Shown piece by piece: positions 34,069 to 42,956 of a stretch of DNA of 64,000 nucleotides. The first letter of the stretch is position 1. Every line of letters starts with the position of its first letter. The position numbers were made by a program, and so were the translations under genes. The notes under the pieces are model-generated. The model saw nothing but the letters and a program-made list of their open reading frames with translations. It searched no databases and had not been told where the DNA came from. Origin of the DNA: Agrobacterium leguminum (GTDB taxonomy: Bacteria; Pseudomonadota; Alphaproteobacteria; Rhizobiales; Rhizobiaceae); assembly GCF_015704895.1 (NCBI RefSeq), contig NZ_JADQWB010000006.1:1-64000 (forward strand), given 5' to 3'.

Positions 34069-35046
34069 TTAGTTGATGGTATCGCTTCCCACGCAGCCGA
34101 TGTTCAGGGATGGATAAAGCGCGCTCACCGCATCGACATCCGCCTTCAATTCACGGATCATCCATTCCTTGACCTGCGTGACGATTGGTCGGGCGGGTTT
34201 GGTTCGCAGCCGGATAAGATGGCAGCGCCGGCCGGTGACCATCAAGTGTTCGCTTGCTGGAACCAGTGTCCGCGTCCGTAGCCAATGGGCGACGACGTTG
34301 AGCCAGCCAAGCGCCACGCCCTGGCCCAGGAGAGCAGCCTGCACGACGATGGCGTAATCGGAGAAGATCATCGAATTCTGCGGGTCACTACCGCTGGCCG
34401 GTGTGAACAGCGTCGACCAGTTGGGCTGCGCATCGCTTAAATTGATCGTCGTATCCGGCACGCGATCAATATCATTGCCGGAAATGGCATGGCTTTCCCT
34501 GTAACCCGGACTGCAGATCGGCAGCAGGATTTCGGGCATGACGAAAGCTGCCTCGTGATGCCTGTCCGGTCCATCGACGAAGCGCATCCCAAGATCGACG
34601 TCATTGACCGGCCCCGACAGGGCGCCCATCATGAGCTGAAACCGAAGATCGACATTGGGAAATTCCCTTTTGAATTCGGCCATTCTAGGCATCATCCAGT
34701 GCGTGGTGAAGCCGGTCGAGACGGAAAGGGACACGGTTTCGATACCGGTTCGGCGATCCTCGATTTCCCGCAGGGCGCTTTCTATTCCGGCGAAGCCTCT
34801 TGCGATCGCATCGAACAGCAGCTGGCCGGGTTCCGTCAGCATCACGCCACCGGGCTGCCGAAGAAACAATGTCGTATCAAGATGTTCCTCCAGCCGGGAC
34901 ATCATGCGGCTCACAGCCGCCGGCGTCACGTTCAATTCGTCTGCTGCCCTCGAAAAGCTGCCGCAGCGTGCAGCCGCCTCGAAAGTAAAGAGGCCATTCA
35001 TGGAGGGCAGGGAACGGCGAAGGAATGTCATTACATTTTGTAACAT
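34069..35046 (-). CDS. LysR-family regulator, GcvA-like
   Basis: The product is 325 residues (an ATG at 35031 would give 320). The N-terminal HTH reads RSLPSMNGLFTFEAAARCGS, FSRAADELNVTPAAVSRMMS and RLEEHLDTTLFLR; the effector domain includes VSTGFTTHWMMPRMAEFKRE. The opening LPSMNGLFTFEAAAR is typical of the GcvA/AmpR branch. It is divergent from the polyamine-type operon starting at 35264, its likely target. A short inverted repeat, TTACA-TTT-TGTAA (35031-35043), lies over the start region and could be an autoregulatory site. Confidence 0.88.
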   Translation of the reverse strand: MLQNVMTFLRRSLPSMNGLFTFEAAARCGSFSRAADELNVTPAAVSRMMSRLEEHLDTTLFLRQPGGVMLTEPGQLLFDAIARGFAGIESALREIEDRRTGIETVSLSVSTGFTTHWMMPRMAEFKREFPNVDLRFQLMMGALSGPVNDVDLGMRFVDGPDRHHEAAFVMPEILLPICSPGYRESHAISGNDIDRVPDTTINLSDAQPNWSTLFTPASGSDPQNSMIFSDYAIVVQAALLGQGVALGWLNVVAHWLRTRTLVPASEHLMVTGRRCHLIRLRTKPARPIVTQVKEWMIRELKADVDAVSALYPSLNIGCVGSDTIN

Positions 35047-35263
35047 CGCATAGATTTTTTTTCAATTGCTTATCCGCCTTTTGTTTGGTCTCTTTGCTGT
35101 CAACGAAGGCGAGAGACCTTCCATGAATTGAGGGGAACGCGACAGATTGGTTTCAGGCCGGCGCTGGGCGTCACAGGCTGAAAATCTGCTCTTCGTTCCG
35201 CAAAAACGCGCTGCCATACGTCGGAGCACCACCGAACGTACTGGGATTTTTTAGTGGAATCAT

Positions 35264-36355
35264 ATGATTGAGCAGCCAAATACAGAGCGGGTAGGCGTTT
35301 CCATCAAAGAGGCGGTCAAGTGCTACGGAACGTTTCGTGCGCTGGACGATGTCAATCTCGATGTCGCTCCCGGCGAATTCGTTTCCATTCTCGGGCCTTC
35401 GGGGTCAGGCAAGACCACGTTGCTGGGAATTCTCGGCGGCTTTGTCCAGCCGACATCGGGGTCAATTTGGTTAGGCGATCGGGATATTACATTTGAGCCG
35501 CCGCATAAGCGGGATATCGGTATCGTCTTTCAGAACTACGCGTTGTTTCCGCATATGAGTGTAGGCGAAAACATTACCTTTCCGCTACGGGCGCGGCGGC
35601 TACCGAAGGCGAGCTGGCCGGCGAAACTCAAGGCTGCGCTCGAGATGGTCGAACTCACCGGCTATGAGAACAGGCGTATCCACGAATTGTCGGGCGGCCA
35701 ACGTCAGCGCGTGGCGCTGGCGCGCGCCATGATCTTTGAGCCGGGCCTCATTCTCATGGACGAGCCGCTTTCGGCGCTCGACAAGCAGCTGCGCGAGACC
35801 ATGCAGATCGAACTCAAACGGCTGCATAAGCGGCTCGGCGCCACGATCGTCTATGTGACGCATGATCAGCGCGAGGCGCTGACGATGAGCGACCGCGTGG
35901 CGATCATGCACAGGGGACGTCTGGTGCAGGTCGATACGCCGGAGCGCCTGCATGACCGTCCCGTCAACGCCTTTGTCGCCCGCTTCATAGGCGAGGCGAC
36001 CCTGCTTGCGGTTCGGCGCGAAAGCGAAACGGCGGTGCGGCTGGGAGACCGGCTGCTGTACACGGCGCATCGCGTGCCGGAAGGCGAAAACCTGCATCTC
36101 GTGGTTCATTCGGAAAAACTTGTGGTGGTGGATGGCGCTCAAGCCGATGGCGGCAACAGGCTGACAGGCACCGTCACGGATACGCTTTATCAGGGCGAAA
36201 GCATTCGGGTTTTCGTGCGGCTGGACAGCGGCGACGATCTGAGTTTCCGGCTTCCCAGCAACCATGCCGGCCGCGCGCTCATGAAGTCGCCGGGTGAGGC
36301 GATCGCGCTTTCACTCCACCCCGAAGACACGGTGATCGTTCCCGAAGCGGGTTGA
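35264..36355 (+). CDS. Polyamine-type ABC transporter ATPase, PotA-like
   Basis: The 363-residue protein has Walker A GPSGSGKTTLLGILGGF, Q-loop VFQNYALFPHMSVGENITF, signature LSGGQRQRVALARAM, Walker B LILMDEPLSALDKQLRE and switch VTHDQREALTMSD. A C-terminal TOBE domain follows from about residue 270. Sequence and neighbours place it with spermidine/putrescine-type (PotA) importers. It is the first gene of the operon that runs to 44381. The ATG has only a weak upstream purine tract. The 217-bp spacer to the LysR gene must contain the promoter. Confidence 0.9.
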   Translation: MIEQPNTERVGVSIKEAVKCYGTFRALDDVNLDVAPGEFVSILGPSGSGKTTLLGILGGFVQPTSGSIWLGDRDITFEPPHKRDIGIVFQNYALFPHMSVGENITFPLRARRLPKASWPAKLKAALEMVELTGYENRRIHELSGGQRQRVALARAMIFEPGLILMDEPLSALDKQLRETMQIELKRLHKRLGATIVYVTHDQREALTMSDRVAIMHRGRLVQVDTPERLHDRPVNAFVARFIGEATLLAVRRESETAVRLGDRLLYTAHRVPEGENLHLVVHSEKLVVVDGAQADGGNRLTGTVTDTLYQGESIRVFVRLDSGDDLSFRLPSNHAGRALMKSPGEAIALSLHPEDTVIVPEAG

Positions 36356-36392
36356 GACATTCTATTCCATGCAGTCAACAAGGATAAAGACT

Positions 36393-37124
36393 ATGCAGCT
36401 TACGCAATTCAAGGTCATGACCTTCGATGTGGTCGGCACTTTGATCGATTTCGAAACGGGTGTGCTCAATGCGGTGCGTGCGCTCGGCGGCGAAAAGGCG
36501 GCCAGGGCCACCGACGACGAGATTTTCGAACCGTACAAGCGCGGCCGCGACAAGTTCTATGGACGGTCTTCCTTCGCCATGAAAGACGTCTATCTTTCTC
36601 TCGCCAACGAACTCGGTTTCAACAATGATGACGCCACGGCGGAAGCCTTCCAGCTTGCCGTGCTGCGCTGGCCGGCCTTCGCAGATTCCGTGGAAGCGCT
36701 CGCCCGCCTGCGCAAGAACTTCCGTCTTGTCGCCATGACGAATGCCGACCGTACGGCATTTTCCGCCTATTCCGATACGCTTGGCAATCCATTTCACGAC
36801 AGCGTCACCTGCGATGAGGCCGGGTGTGCCAAGCCCAATCCGCAGTTTTTCGCCTTCAACAAGGGGCGTCAGTCGGCTTTCGGTTTCAAGCAGTCGGAAA
36901 TCCTGCATGTCGCCCAGAGCCAGCATCACGATATCGGCGTGGCCCGCGAACTTGGCTACACGACCTGCTGGATCGAGCGTCGCCAGGGCCAGCAGGGGTT
37001 CGGCGGCACGCCGGCTCCGAAGGTGGTGACCAGGCCCGACTTCCACTTCTCCTCGCTCAAGCAACTGGCCGATGCGGTGGACGCGGAGCTTGCCGCCGGC
37101 GTCAAGACGGCAACGGCAGCCTGA
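36393..37124 (+). CDS. Haloacid dehalogenase-type (HAD) hydrolase
   Basis: The product is 243 residues from the ATG at 36393 (AAGGA about 8 bp upstream); an ATG at 36369 is also in frame. Motif I is FDVVGTLIDFETG with the nucleophile Asp, motif II is VAMTNADRTAF, the Lys region is AGCAKPNPQFF, and the terminal acidic motif is replaced by LHVAQSQHHDIGVAREL. It resembles type II haloacid dehalogenases, though most such annotations are phosphatases. It lies inside an amine-uptake operon between the ATPase and an amine oxidase gene, suggesting action on a pathway intermediate. Confidence 0.83.
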   Translation: MQLTQFKVMTFDVVGTLIDFETGVLNAVRALGGEKAARATDDEIFEPYKRGRDKFYGRSSFAMKDVYLSLANELGFNNDDATAEAFQLAVLRWPAFADSVEALARLRKNFRLVAMTNADRTAFSAYSDTLGNPFHDSVTCDEAGCAKPNPQFFAFNKGRQSAFGFKQSEILHVAQSQHHDIGVARELGYTTCWIERRQGQQGFGGTPAPKVVTRPDFHFSSLKQLADAVDAELAAGVKTATAA

Positions 37125-37143
37125 AAGCGAGAGAGCCGTACCG

Positions 37144-38448
37144 ATGGCCGCACGTCCCCCTTTTCCCGATATCAAATCCCTCTGGCAGGAGACGGCTTCG
37201 AGCCGTCCTGCCTTCGACCGGCTCTCGGGTGATCGTCGGTTCGATGTCGCGATCATCGGCGGCGGCTATACGGGCCTTTCCGCGGCGCGCTATCTGGCCC
37301 GCCACGGCCTGTCTCCGGTGGTGCTGGAGGCAAGTCGGATCGGCTGGGGCGCGAGCGGCCGCAATGGTGGCGTGGTGTCGGGCAAGTTCCGGCTTTCCTT
37401 CTCCGACATCGCCGCCCGCTACGGGCTGGAGACGGCGCGGCGCATGCATGATCTCGGTATCGAGGCCATCGATCATGTCGGCGAACTGATAGACGATTAT
37501 GCAATCGCCGCTGCCGATTATCGCCCAACCGGTTCGCTGCGCTGTGCCCACAATCAACTGTCGCTCGATGGCCTGAAAAAAGAAGTCGAGTGGCTGCGTG
37601 GATCGCTTGGCGACCACGCCTGCACCATTCTCTCTCCGGAGGAAATGGGAGCGGAGACGGGCTCACGCGATTTTGTCGGCGGCATGCTCAATACCCATGG
37701 CGGCGTCATTCACCCCTTGAATTTCGTTTTGGGCATGGCGGCCGGATTGAGTGCCGCAGGCATCGCGATCCACGAGAAGACGCCGGTGGCGGCATTCAGG
37801 CGAGATGGCGCCAGCATCGTTCTTGAAACGCCTGACGGTGTCGTTTCGGCGCGCCAAGTGGTGATCGCCACCAATTCCTATTCCGATCTGACGCCGGCCA
37901 CGTCGGTGGTCCGCAAGTCCATCATTCCCTTCCGCTCCGCGATGATTGCGACCGAGCCACTGACCGGCAGACCGGGTGCTTCCCTCCTGTCGCAGGGACG
38001 CAGCTATACCGAGACGCGGCGCATGATGCGTTGGTTCCGCAAGGCTGGAGACCGTGTGATGTATGGCGGGCGCGGCGCCTTCGGCAAGGCGGATTCCGAA
38101 AGCGCGTTTGCGGCACTGCACAAGGCCATGGTGCGGCAGTTTCCAGAACTCGCAGCCGTATCTGTCACCCATCGTTGGTCCGGCCTCGTGGCCATGACGA
38201 TGGACAGCATTCCACATCTGGGCCGGCTGGACGACCGGGTCGTCTATGCAGTCGGCTATAATGGAACCGGGGTGGCCATGGCCTCCAACATGGGCCGCTA
38301 CGTTGCGGCCATGGTTGCCGGGCAAAGCCCCGATCTCGGGCTCTTGACCGCGGAGCCGCTCAAACCCGTGCCTTTTTATCCCATCAGGGAGCCAGCCGTC
38401 CGGCTCGTCGCCGGCTGGTATCAGTTCCTCGATGCAATCGGGCGCTAA
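37144..38448 (+). CDS. FAD-dependent amine/amino-acid oxidoreductase (DadA/PuuB-like)
   Basis: The product is 434 residues from MAARPPFPDIKSLWQETASS. The FAD-binding motif FDVAIIGGGYTGLSAARYLA is at about residue 36, with GWGASGRNGGVVSGKFRLSF next. The substrate-domain signature RMMRWFRKAGDRVMYGGRGA and the C-terminal FAD contact YAVGYNGTGVAMASNMGR complete the family picture. Members such as gamma-glutamylputrescine oxidase and D-amino acid dehydrogenase oxidise C-N bonds. Given the polyamine-type transporter, oxidation of an imported amine to an aldehyde is the best prediction, with the aldehyde passed to the dehydrogenase at 42957. Confidence 0.87.
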   Translation: MAARPPFPDIKSLWQETASSRPAFDRLSGDRRFDVAIIGGGYTGLSAARYLARHGLSPVVLEASRIGWGASGRNGGVVSGKFRLSFSDIAARYGLETARRMHDLGIEAIDHVGELIDDYAIAAADYRPTGSLRCAHNQLSLDGLKKEVEWLRGSLGDHACTILSPEEMGAETGSRDFVGGMLNTHGGVIHPLNFVLGMAAGLSAAGIAIHEKTPVAAFRRDGASIVLETPDGVVSARQVVIATNSYSDLTPATSVVRKSIIPFRSAMIATEPLTGRPGASLLSQGRSYTETRRMMRWFRKAGDRVMYGGRGAFGKADSESAFAALHKAMVRQFPELAAVSVTHRWSGLVAMTMDSIPHLGRLDDRVVYAVGYNGTGVAMASNMGRYVAAMVAGQSPDLGLLTAEPLKPVPFYPIREPAVRLVAGWYQFLDAIGR

Positions 38449-38509
38449 GACCCGACAGTCGCATGCCAACAGGGGCGACAGCGCCTCGCCATAAAGAGGA
38501 GAACGACGA

Positions 38510-39550
38510 ATGAAATACAGATTTTCCATGCTCGTGCTTTCCGCATCCGCCGCCGTCTTTTCGGCTGGCCTGGCGTCGGCGGAACAGGTCACCTTCGTTT
38601 CACAGGGCGGCGCCTATCAGGAGGCGCAGACCAAGGCGATCCTCGATCCCGTCGCCAAGCTGCTCGGCATCACTGTCAATCAGGACAGCGCGCCCGATGC
38701 CTGGCCGGTGATCAAGACTCAGTCCGCATCCGGCAAGATCGTCTGGGACGTCATCGACACGCCGGCGAAGGATTGCATACGCGGCGGGGAACAGGGAATG
38801 ATCGAGAAACTCGATTTTTCCAAAATACCCAATGCGGAAAAGATGCCGGCCGAATACAAGAGCCCCTATTCGGTCGCCTATGAATTCTACTCGAGCGTGC
38901 TTGCCTACAACAAGGACAAGTTCGGCGGCAACCCGCCCAAGAGCTGGGCGGATTTCTGGGATGTGAAGAAATTTCCGGGCACGCGGGCGCTTCGTAACCA
39001 TCCCCTGGCGACACTGGAGGCCGCTTTGCTTGCAGATGGCGTGCCAGTGGACAAACTTTATCCGCTCGATGTCGACAGAGCCTTCAAGAAGCTCGAAGAG
39101 ATCAAACCCTATGTCACGGTGTGGTGGACCTCCGGCGCCCAGTCGGCGCAGCTTCTGGCCGATGGTGAAGTCGACATGGAGATGGCCTGGAACGGCCGCG
39201 TTGCTGCGGTGGTGAAGGAGGGCGCGCCGATCGGTTATTCGTTCAATGAAGGTTTCCTTCAGTATACGTCACTCTGCATTCTCAAGGGCGCGCCGAACCT
39301 TGAAACGGCTGTCAAGTTCGTCAATGCGGCGCTGACCCCTGAAATCCAGGCGAATTTCCCGGCCTATATCGATTACGGTCCAGGCAATCCTGAAGCGTAC
39401 AAGACCGGCAAGATTTCGCCGGAACGCGCTGCCGAAATGCCGAGTTCGCCGAACAATGCCGCACTTCAGGTGCTGGTGTCGGATGAGTGGTGGAGTTCGC
39501 CGGCCGGTGAGGAGGCGCAAAAACGCTGGGCGCAGTTCATCCAGAAATAA
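38510..39550 (+). CDS. Polyamine-type ABC transporter substrate-binding protein, PotD-like
   Basis: The 346-residue protein has a signal peptide (FSMLVLSASAAVFSAGLASA) and a PotD/PotF-like mature part (VTFVSQGGAYQEAQTKAIL, VWWTSGAQSAQLLADGEVDM, EMAWNGRVAAVVKEGAPIGY). The start follows AAAGAGGAGAACGACGA, a strong ribosome-binding site, as often found for abundant binding proteins. It delivers substrate to the permeases in the next two genes. The exact ligand (putrescine, spermidine or another amine) cannot be read from sequence. Confidence 0.9.
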   Translation: MKYRFSMLVLSASAAVFSAGLASAEQVTFVSQGGAYQEAQTKAILDPVAKLLGITVNQDSAPDAWPVIKTQSASGKIVWDVIDTPAKDCIRGGEQGMIEKLDFSKIPNAEKMPAEYKSPYSVAYEFYSSVLAYNKDKFGGNPPKSWADFWDVKKFPGTRALRNHPLATLEAALLADGVPVDKLYPLDVDRAFKKLEEIKPYVTVWWTSGAQSAQLLADGEVDMEMAWNGRVAAVVKEGAPIGYSFNEGFLQYTSLCILKGAPNLETAVKFVNAALTPEIQANFPAYIDYGPGNPEAYKTGKISPERAAEMPSSPNNAALQVLVSDEWWSSPAGEEAQKRWAQFIQK

Positions 39551-39574
39551 TCATCGGCCTGTGGAGGGTCACTG

Positions 39575-40447
39575 ATGGCACAGTCGAAACGAAATCCGTC
39601 GGCGCTGCATGAGCAGCGTGAGCAACGGCTCATGCTGATGCTGCTGGCGCCAGCCCTTGCGGTCGTCGTCGTTCTGCTGGTCCTGCCGCTTCTGTGGCTG
39701 GGCTGGCAGTCGATCCGACAGGATGGCGGCTTTACGCTCGCTCACTATCAGCGGTTCCTGACGGATTCCGTCTACTGGATGACCTTCCTTCAGACCTTCC
39801 GCATTGCGGCGGTCGTCACGCTGATGACCGTCCTCCTCGGCTATCCCGTCGCCTATGTGGCGGCGGGCCTGCCCCAGCGCTGGAGCGTGCTTGTTCTCGC
39901 CATGGTGCTGCTGCCTTTCTGGACATCCGTTCTGGTGCGCGCCTATGCCTGGCTCATCCTGCTGCAGCGCAACGGTATCATCAATTCGGCGCTGACGGGA
40001 TCGGGCCTGATCGATGCGCCGCTCCGGCTGGTCAACAACGAATTCGGCACGGTCATGGCGACGATCCACATCCTGCTGCCCTTCATGGTGCTGCCGCTCT
40101 ATGCGACGATGAAGAAAATACCCACGGAACTGACCATGGCCGGCGCCAGCCTCGGCGGCTCACCCATGCATGTATTCTGGCGGGTTTTCCTGCCGCTGTC
40201 GCTGCCGGGCATGATCGCCGGCATGGTGCTGGTCTTCGTGCTCACCCTTGGTTTTTATATCACGCCGGAACTGCTGGGCGGCGGGCGCACCTACATGGTC
40301 TCCATGCTCGTTTCGCGCAACATCGAGGTTTATAACGAATGGGGCGCGGCCTCGTCGATCAGCGTCGTCCTGCTTGTCTGCGTTTTTCTGGTTTTCCGGC
40401 TGGCGAGCCTCATCATTCCGTTCGAACGCATCATGGGAACGAGGTGA
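39575..40447 (+). CDS. Polyamine-type ABC transporter permease, PotB-like
   Basis: The 290-residue protein has six predicted helices, including LMLLAPALAVVVVLLVLPLL, RWSVLVLAMVLLPFWTSVLV and GMIAGMVLVFVLTLGFYITP. The EAA loop reads LTMAGASLGGSPMHVFWRVF. The RAYAWLILLQRNGIINSAL stretch is typical of PotB. It lies 24 bp after the binding-protein gene and 3 bp before the second permease. Confidence 0.9.
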   Translation: MAQSKRNPSALHEQREQRLMLMLLAPALAVVVVLLVLPLLWLGWQSIRQDGGFTLAHYQRFLTDSVYWMTFLQTFRIAAVVTLMTVLLGYPVAYVAAGLPQRWSVLVLAMVLLPFWTSVLVRAYAWLILLQRNGIINSALTGSGLIDAPLRLVNNEFGTVMATIHILLPFMVLPLYATMKKIPTELTMAGASLGGSPMHVFWRVFLPLSLPGMIAGMVLVFVLTLGFYITPELLGGGRTYMVSMLVSRNIEVYNEWGAASSISVVLLVCVFLVFRLASLIIPFERIMGTR

Positions 40448-40450
40448 CGC

Positions 40451-41248
40451 ATGAGCCTGTCGAAAATCCTTCTCTACGGTTTTGTGGCCCTCGTTCTCGC
40501 CTGGCTGATGATCCCCATCCTGATCATCCTGCCAATGTCCTTTTCCGGCGCGCGCTTCCTTGCTTTCCCGCCGCCATCCTGGTCGCTGCGCTGGTATGAG
40601 GCTTATCTTGGCAGCGCCGCCTGGATGCAGGCAACGCGTGTAAGCCTGATCGTCGCCGTCTCCAGCGCCGTCATCGCCACCATTCTCGGGACTGCGGCGG
40701 CCTATGCGCTCAACCTCACGCAATCGCGGCTGGTGCGCAGCCTGCAGGCGCTGCTGCTTCTGCCGCTGATCGTGCCGATCGTCATCACCGCCGTCGGTGT
40801 CTTCCTGGTTTACGCTCAGATCGGGCTTCTTGCCTCGCTGACCGGGCTGATCCTCGCCAATGTCATGCTGGGCCTGCCCTATGTCGTCACCTCGGTCCTG
40901 GTCGGGCTGCGCAAGTTCGACCACACGCAGGAGATGGTGTCGCGTAGCCTCGGCATGAACCGCTGGCGGACCTTCTTCATCGTCACCCTGCCGCAAATCC
41001 GCCCGAGCGTCATTTCCGGTCTGCTCTTCGCCTTCATCTCCGCCATCGATGAAACCGTGGTTTCGCTGTTCATTTCCGGCGGCGAATATCAGACGCTTAC
41101 CAAGCGCATGTTCACAGCGCTGCGCGACGAGATCGATCCGACCATCGCCTCGATCAGCTCCCTGCTGACGGCGATCTCGTTCATCCTGCTGATGCTGGCG
41201 GCGATCAACGCCCGCAACACCGAATATTCGCAGGGACGGGCGACATGA
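40451..41248 (+). CDS. Polyamine-type ABC transporter permease, PotC-like
   Basis: The 265-residue protein has six helices (ILLYGFVALVLAWLMIPILI, VSLIVAVSSAVIATILGTAA, LLLPLIVPIVITAVGVFLV, ISSLLTAISFILLMLAAINA). The EAA loop is SRSLGMNRWRTFFIVTLPQI, and the PotC signature FAFISAIDETVVSLFISGG is present. The stop overlaps the next start (ATGA at 41245), coupling transport to the oxidoreductase genes. Confidence 0.9.
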   Translation: MSLSKILLYGFVALVLAWLMIPILIILPMSFSGARFLAFPPPSWSLRWYEAYLGSAAWMQATRVSLIVAVSSAVIATILGTAAAYALNLTQSRLVRSLQALLLLPLIVPIVITAVGVFLVYAQIGLLASLTGLILANVMLGLPYVVTSVLVGLRKFDHTQEMVSRSLGMNRWRTFFIVTLPQIRPSVISGLLFAFISAIDETVVSLFISGGEYQTLTKRMFTALRDEIDPTIASISSLLTAISFILLMLAAINARNTEYSQGRAT

Positions 41249-42939
41249 TCGTCGATCACCTGATCCTCGGCGGCGGATCGGCGGGCTGCGTCCTGGCCGC
41301 CCGCCTTTCCGCAGATCCGCTGCGGACGGTCGTTCTGGTCGAGGCCGGGCGCAATATTTCGGCGGACGATATCCCGGATGAGGTGCGCAGCCGTTATCCC
41401 GGCCGTGCCTATCTCGATACGCGCAATATCTGGTCGCAGCTCACGGCGTTGATGGGCCATGCCCGTTCCAACGCGGCGCCCCGTCCACCGCGTCGCTACG
41501 AGCAGGCGCGGCTTCTGGGCGGAGGCTCGGCGATCAATGCGCTGATGGCCAATCGGGGTGCGCCGGCCGACTATGCCGAGTGGCAGGCGCTTGGGGCGGA
41601 CGGCTGGGGCTGGGACGATTGCCTGCCCTATTTTCTGAAGATCGAAGCCGACAGGGATTTCTTCGGCCCGCTTCACGGCACGACCGGGCCGCTGACGATC
41701 CGGCGCATATCCGACGACAGGATTTCACCCTTCGTCGACCGAGTCATGAAAACGCTGGACCGCCGCGGCTATCCGACAAGGCCGGATCAGAACGGACCCT
41801 GGGAAGACGGCGTCTTTCGCGGCGCCATCGCCGTCAGCGATAGCGGGGAGCGCTTGCCGACCTCGCTTGCCTATCTGACGCCGGACGTGCGCAAACGTTC
41901 TAATCTCAGGATCATCACCGAAAGCGTCGCGGACCGCATCCTGTTCGATGGTCGTCTGGCCACGGGTGCGAGATTGGCGGGTGCTACGGCGGAGACGATC
42001 CATGCGGCGGAAGTGATCGTCTCGGCCGGCGCCATTCACACGCCCGCATTGCTGATGCGCTCCGGTATCGGCCCCGTCGGTGACATCGCCGCCGTGGGGG
42101 GCAATGTCGTGGCCGGACGCAGCGGCGTCGGGCGCAATCTGATGGAGCATCCTTCGATCGCCGTCGCTGCCTATCTGCCGCCGCAGATGCGGGTGCGTGA
42201 CAGGGGAGAACACCACGAACAGGCAATCTGGCGTTTCTCGTCCGGTCTCGACGGCGCGCCGCAGGGTGACATGCATGCCGCCATTCTGTCGCGATCCGGC
42301 TGGCATTCCATCGGTTTGCGGTTGGGCAGCCTGTTCTTCTGGGTTAACAAGTCCTATTCGCGCGGCTTTGTGAAGCTTGTTTCGCTTGACCCCCATGTGG
42401 AGCCCGAGGTCGACTTCAGAATGCTGAGCGACGAGCGTGATCTGAGGCGGCTCAAGCTTGCGCTGCGGCTGGGAGCGGAGGCTCTGTCCGATCCTTTCAT
42501 GGCGGGGCACAGCGGCACTGTTTTTCCATCGAGCTATTCGCCCCGGGTGGCGAAGGTCGCTGCACCGGGGACATGGAACGCGTTGCAACGGGGTCTTTTC
42601 TCGGGTCTTCTGGATGTGGCGGGCCCGCTGCGCCCCGCATTGGTGCATTCGGCGATAACACTTGGCACGACCATGCGGGGGCTGCTTGAGGACGACAATG
42701 CGTTGACGGAATTCGTCCGCCGCCATGTGGGCGGCACATGGCATCCGTCGGGAACGTGCCGCATGGGATCGGCTGACGATCCCATGGCGGTGGCGTCGTC
42801 CACGGGCCGCGTGCACGGCGTGGAAGGATTGAGGGTCTGCGACGCATCGCTGATGCCGTCGATCCCTTGCGCCAATACCAACATTCCCACAATCATGATC
42901 GCGGAGCGGGTCGCCGACTTCATCCTGGCCGGCCGCTGA
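41245..42939 (+). CDS. GMC-family flavin oxidoreductase (choline/alcohol dehydrogenase-like)
   Basis: The 564-residue protein has the GMC dinucleotide motif at its N-terminus (DHLILGGGSAGCVLAARLSA), signature 1 (QARLLGGGSAINALMANRGA), signature 2 (EVIVSAGAIHTPALLMRSGI) and a C-terminal active-site region (HVGGTWHPSGTCRMG) with the catalytic His. It oxidises primary alcohols to aldehydes using FAD. It follows the permease gene with a 4-bp overlap and precedes an aldehyde dehydrogenase gene by 17 bp, so an alcohol-to-acid route for a choline- or amino-alcohol-like substrate is plausible. Confidence 0.9.
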   Translation: MIVDHLILGGGSAGCVLAARLSADPLRTVVLVEAGRNISADDIPDEVRSRYPGRAYLDTRNIWSQLTALMGHARSNAAPRPPRRYEQARLLGGGSAINALMANRGAPADYAEWQALGADGWGWDDCLPYFLKIEADRDFFGPLHGTTGPLTIRRISDDRISPFVDRVMKTLDRRGYPTRPDQNGPWEDGVFRGAIAVSDSGERLPTSLAYLTPDVRKRSNLRIITESVADRILFDGRLATGARLAGATAETIHAAEVIVSAGAIHTPALLMRSGIGPVGDIAAVGGNVVAGRSGVGRNLMEHPSIAVAAYLPPQMRVRDRGEHHEQAIWRFSSGLDGAPQGDMHAAILSRSGWHSIGLRLGSLFFWVNKSYSRGFVKLVSLDPHVEPEVDFRMLSDERDLRRLKLALRLGAEALSDPFMAGHSGTVFPSSYSPRVAKVAAPGTWNALQRGLFSGLLDVAGPLRPALVHSAITLGTTMRGLLEDDNALTEFVRRHVGGTWHPSGTCRMGSADDPMAVASSTGRVHGVEGLRVCDASLMPSIPCANTNIPTIMIAERVADFILAGR

Positions 42940-42956
42940 GATCATTGGAGACGGAT

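Noticed and set aside
41725-42945. A 406-codon open frame on the - strand
   Set aside because: It lies entirely antisense to the GMC oxidoreductase gene, has no recognisable motifs, and its Arg/His/Gln-rich composition is typical of a GC-rich shadow frame.
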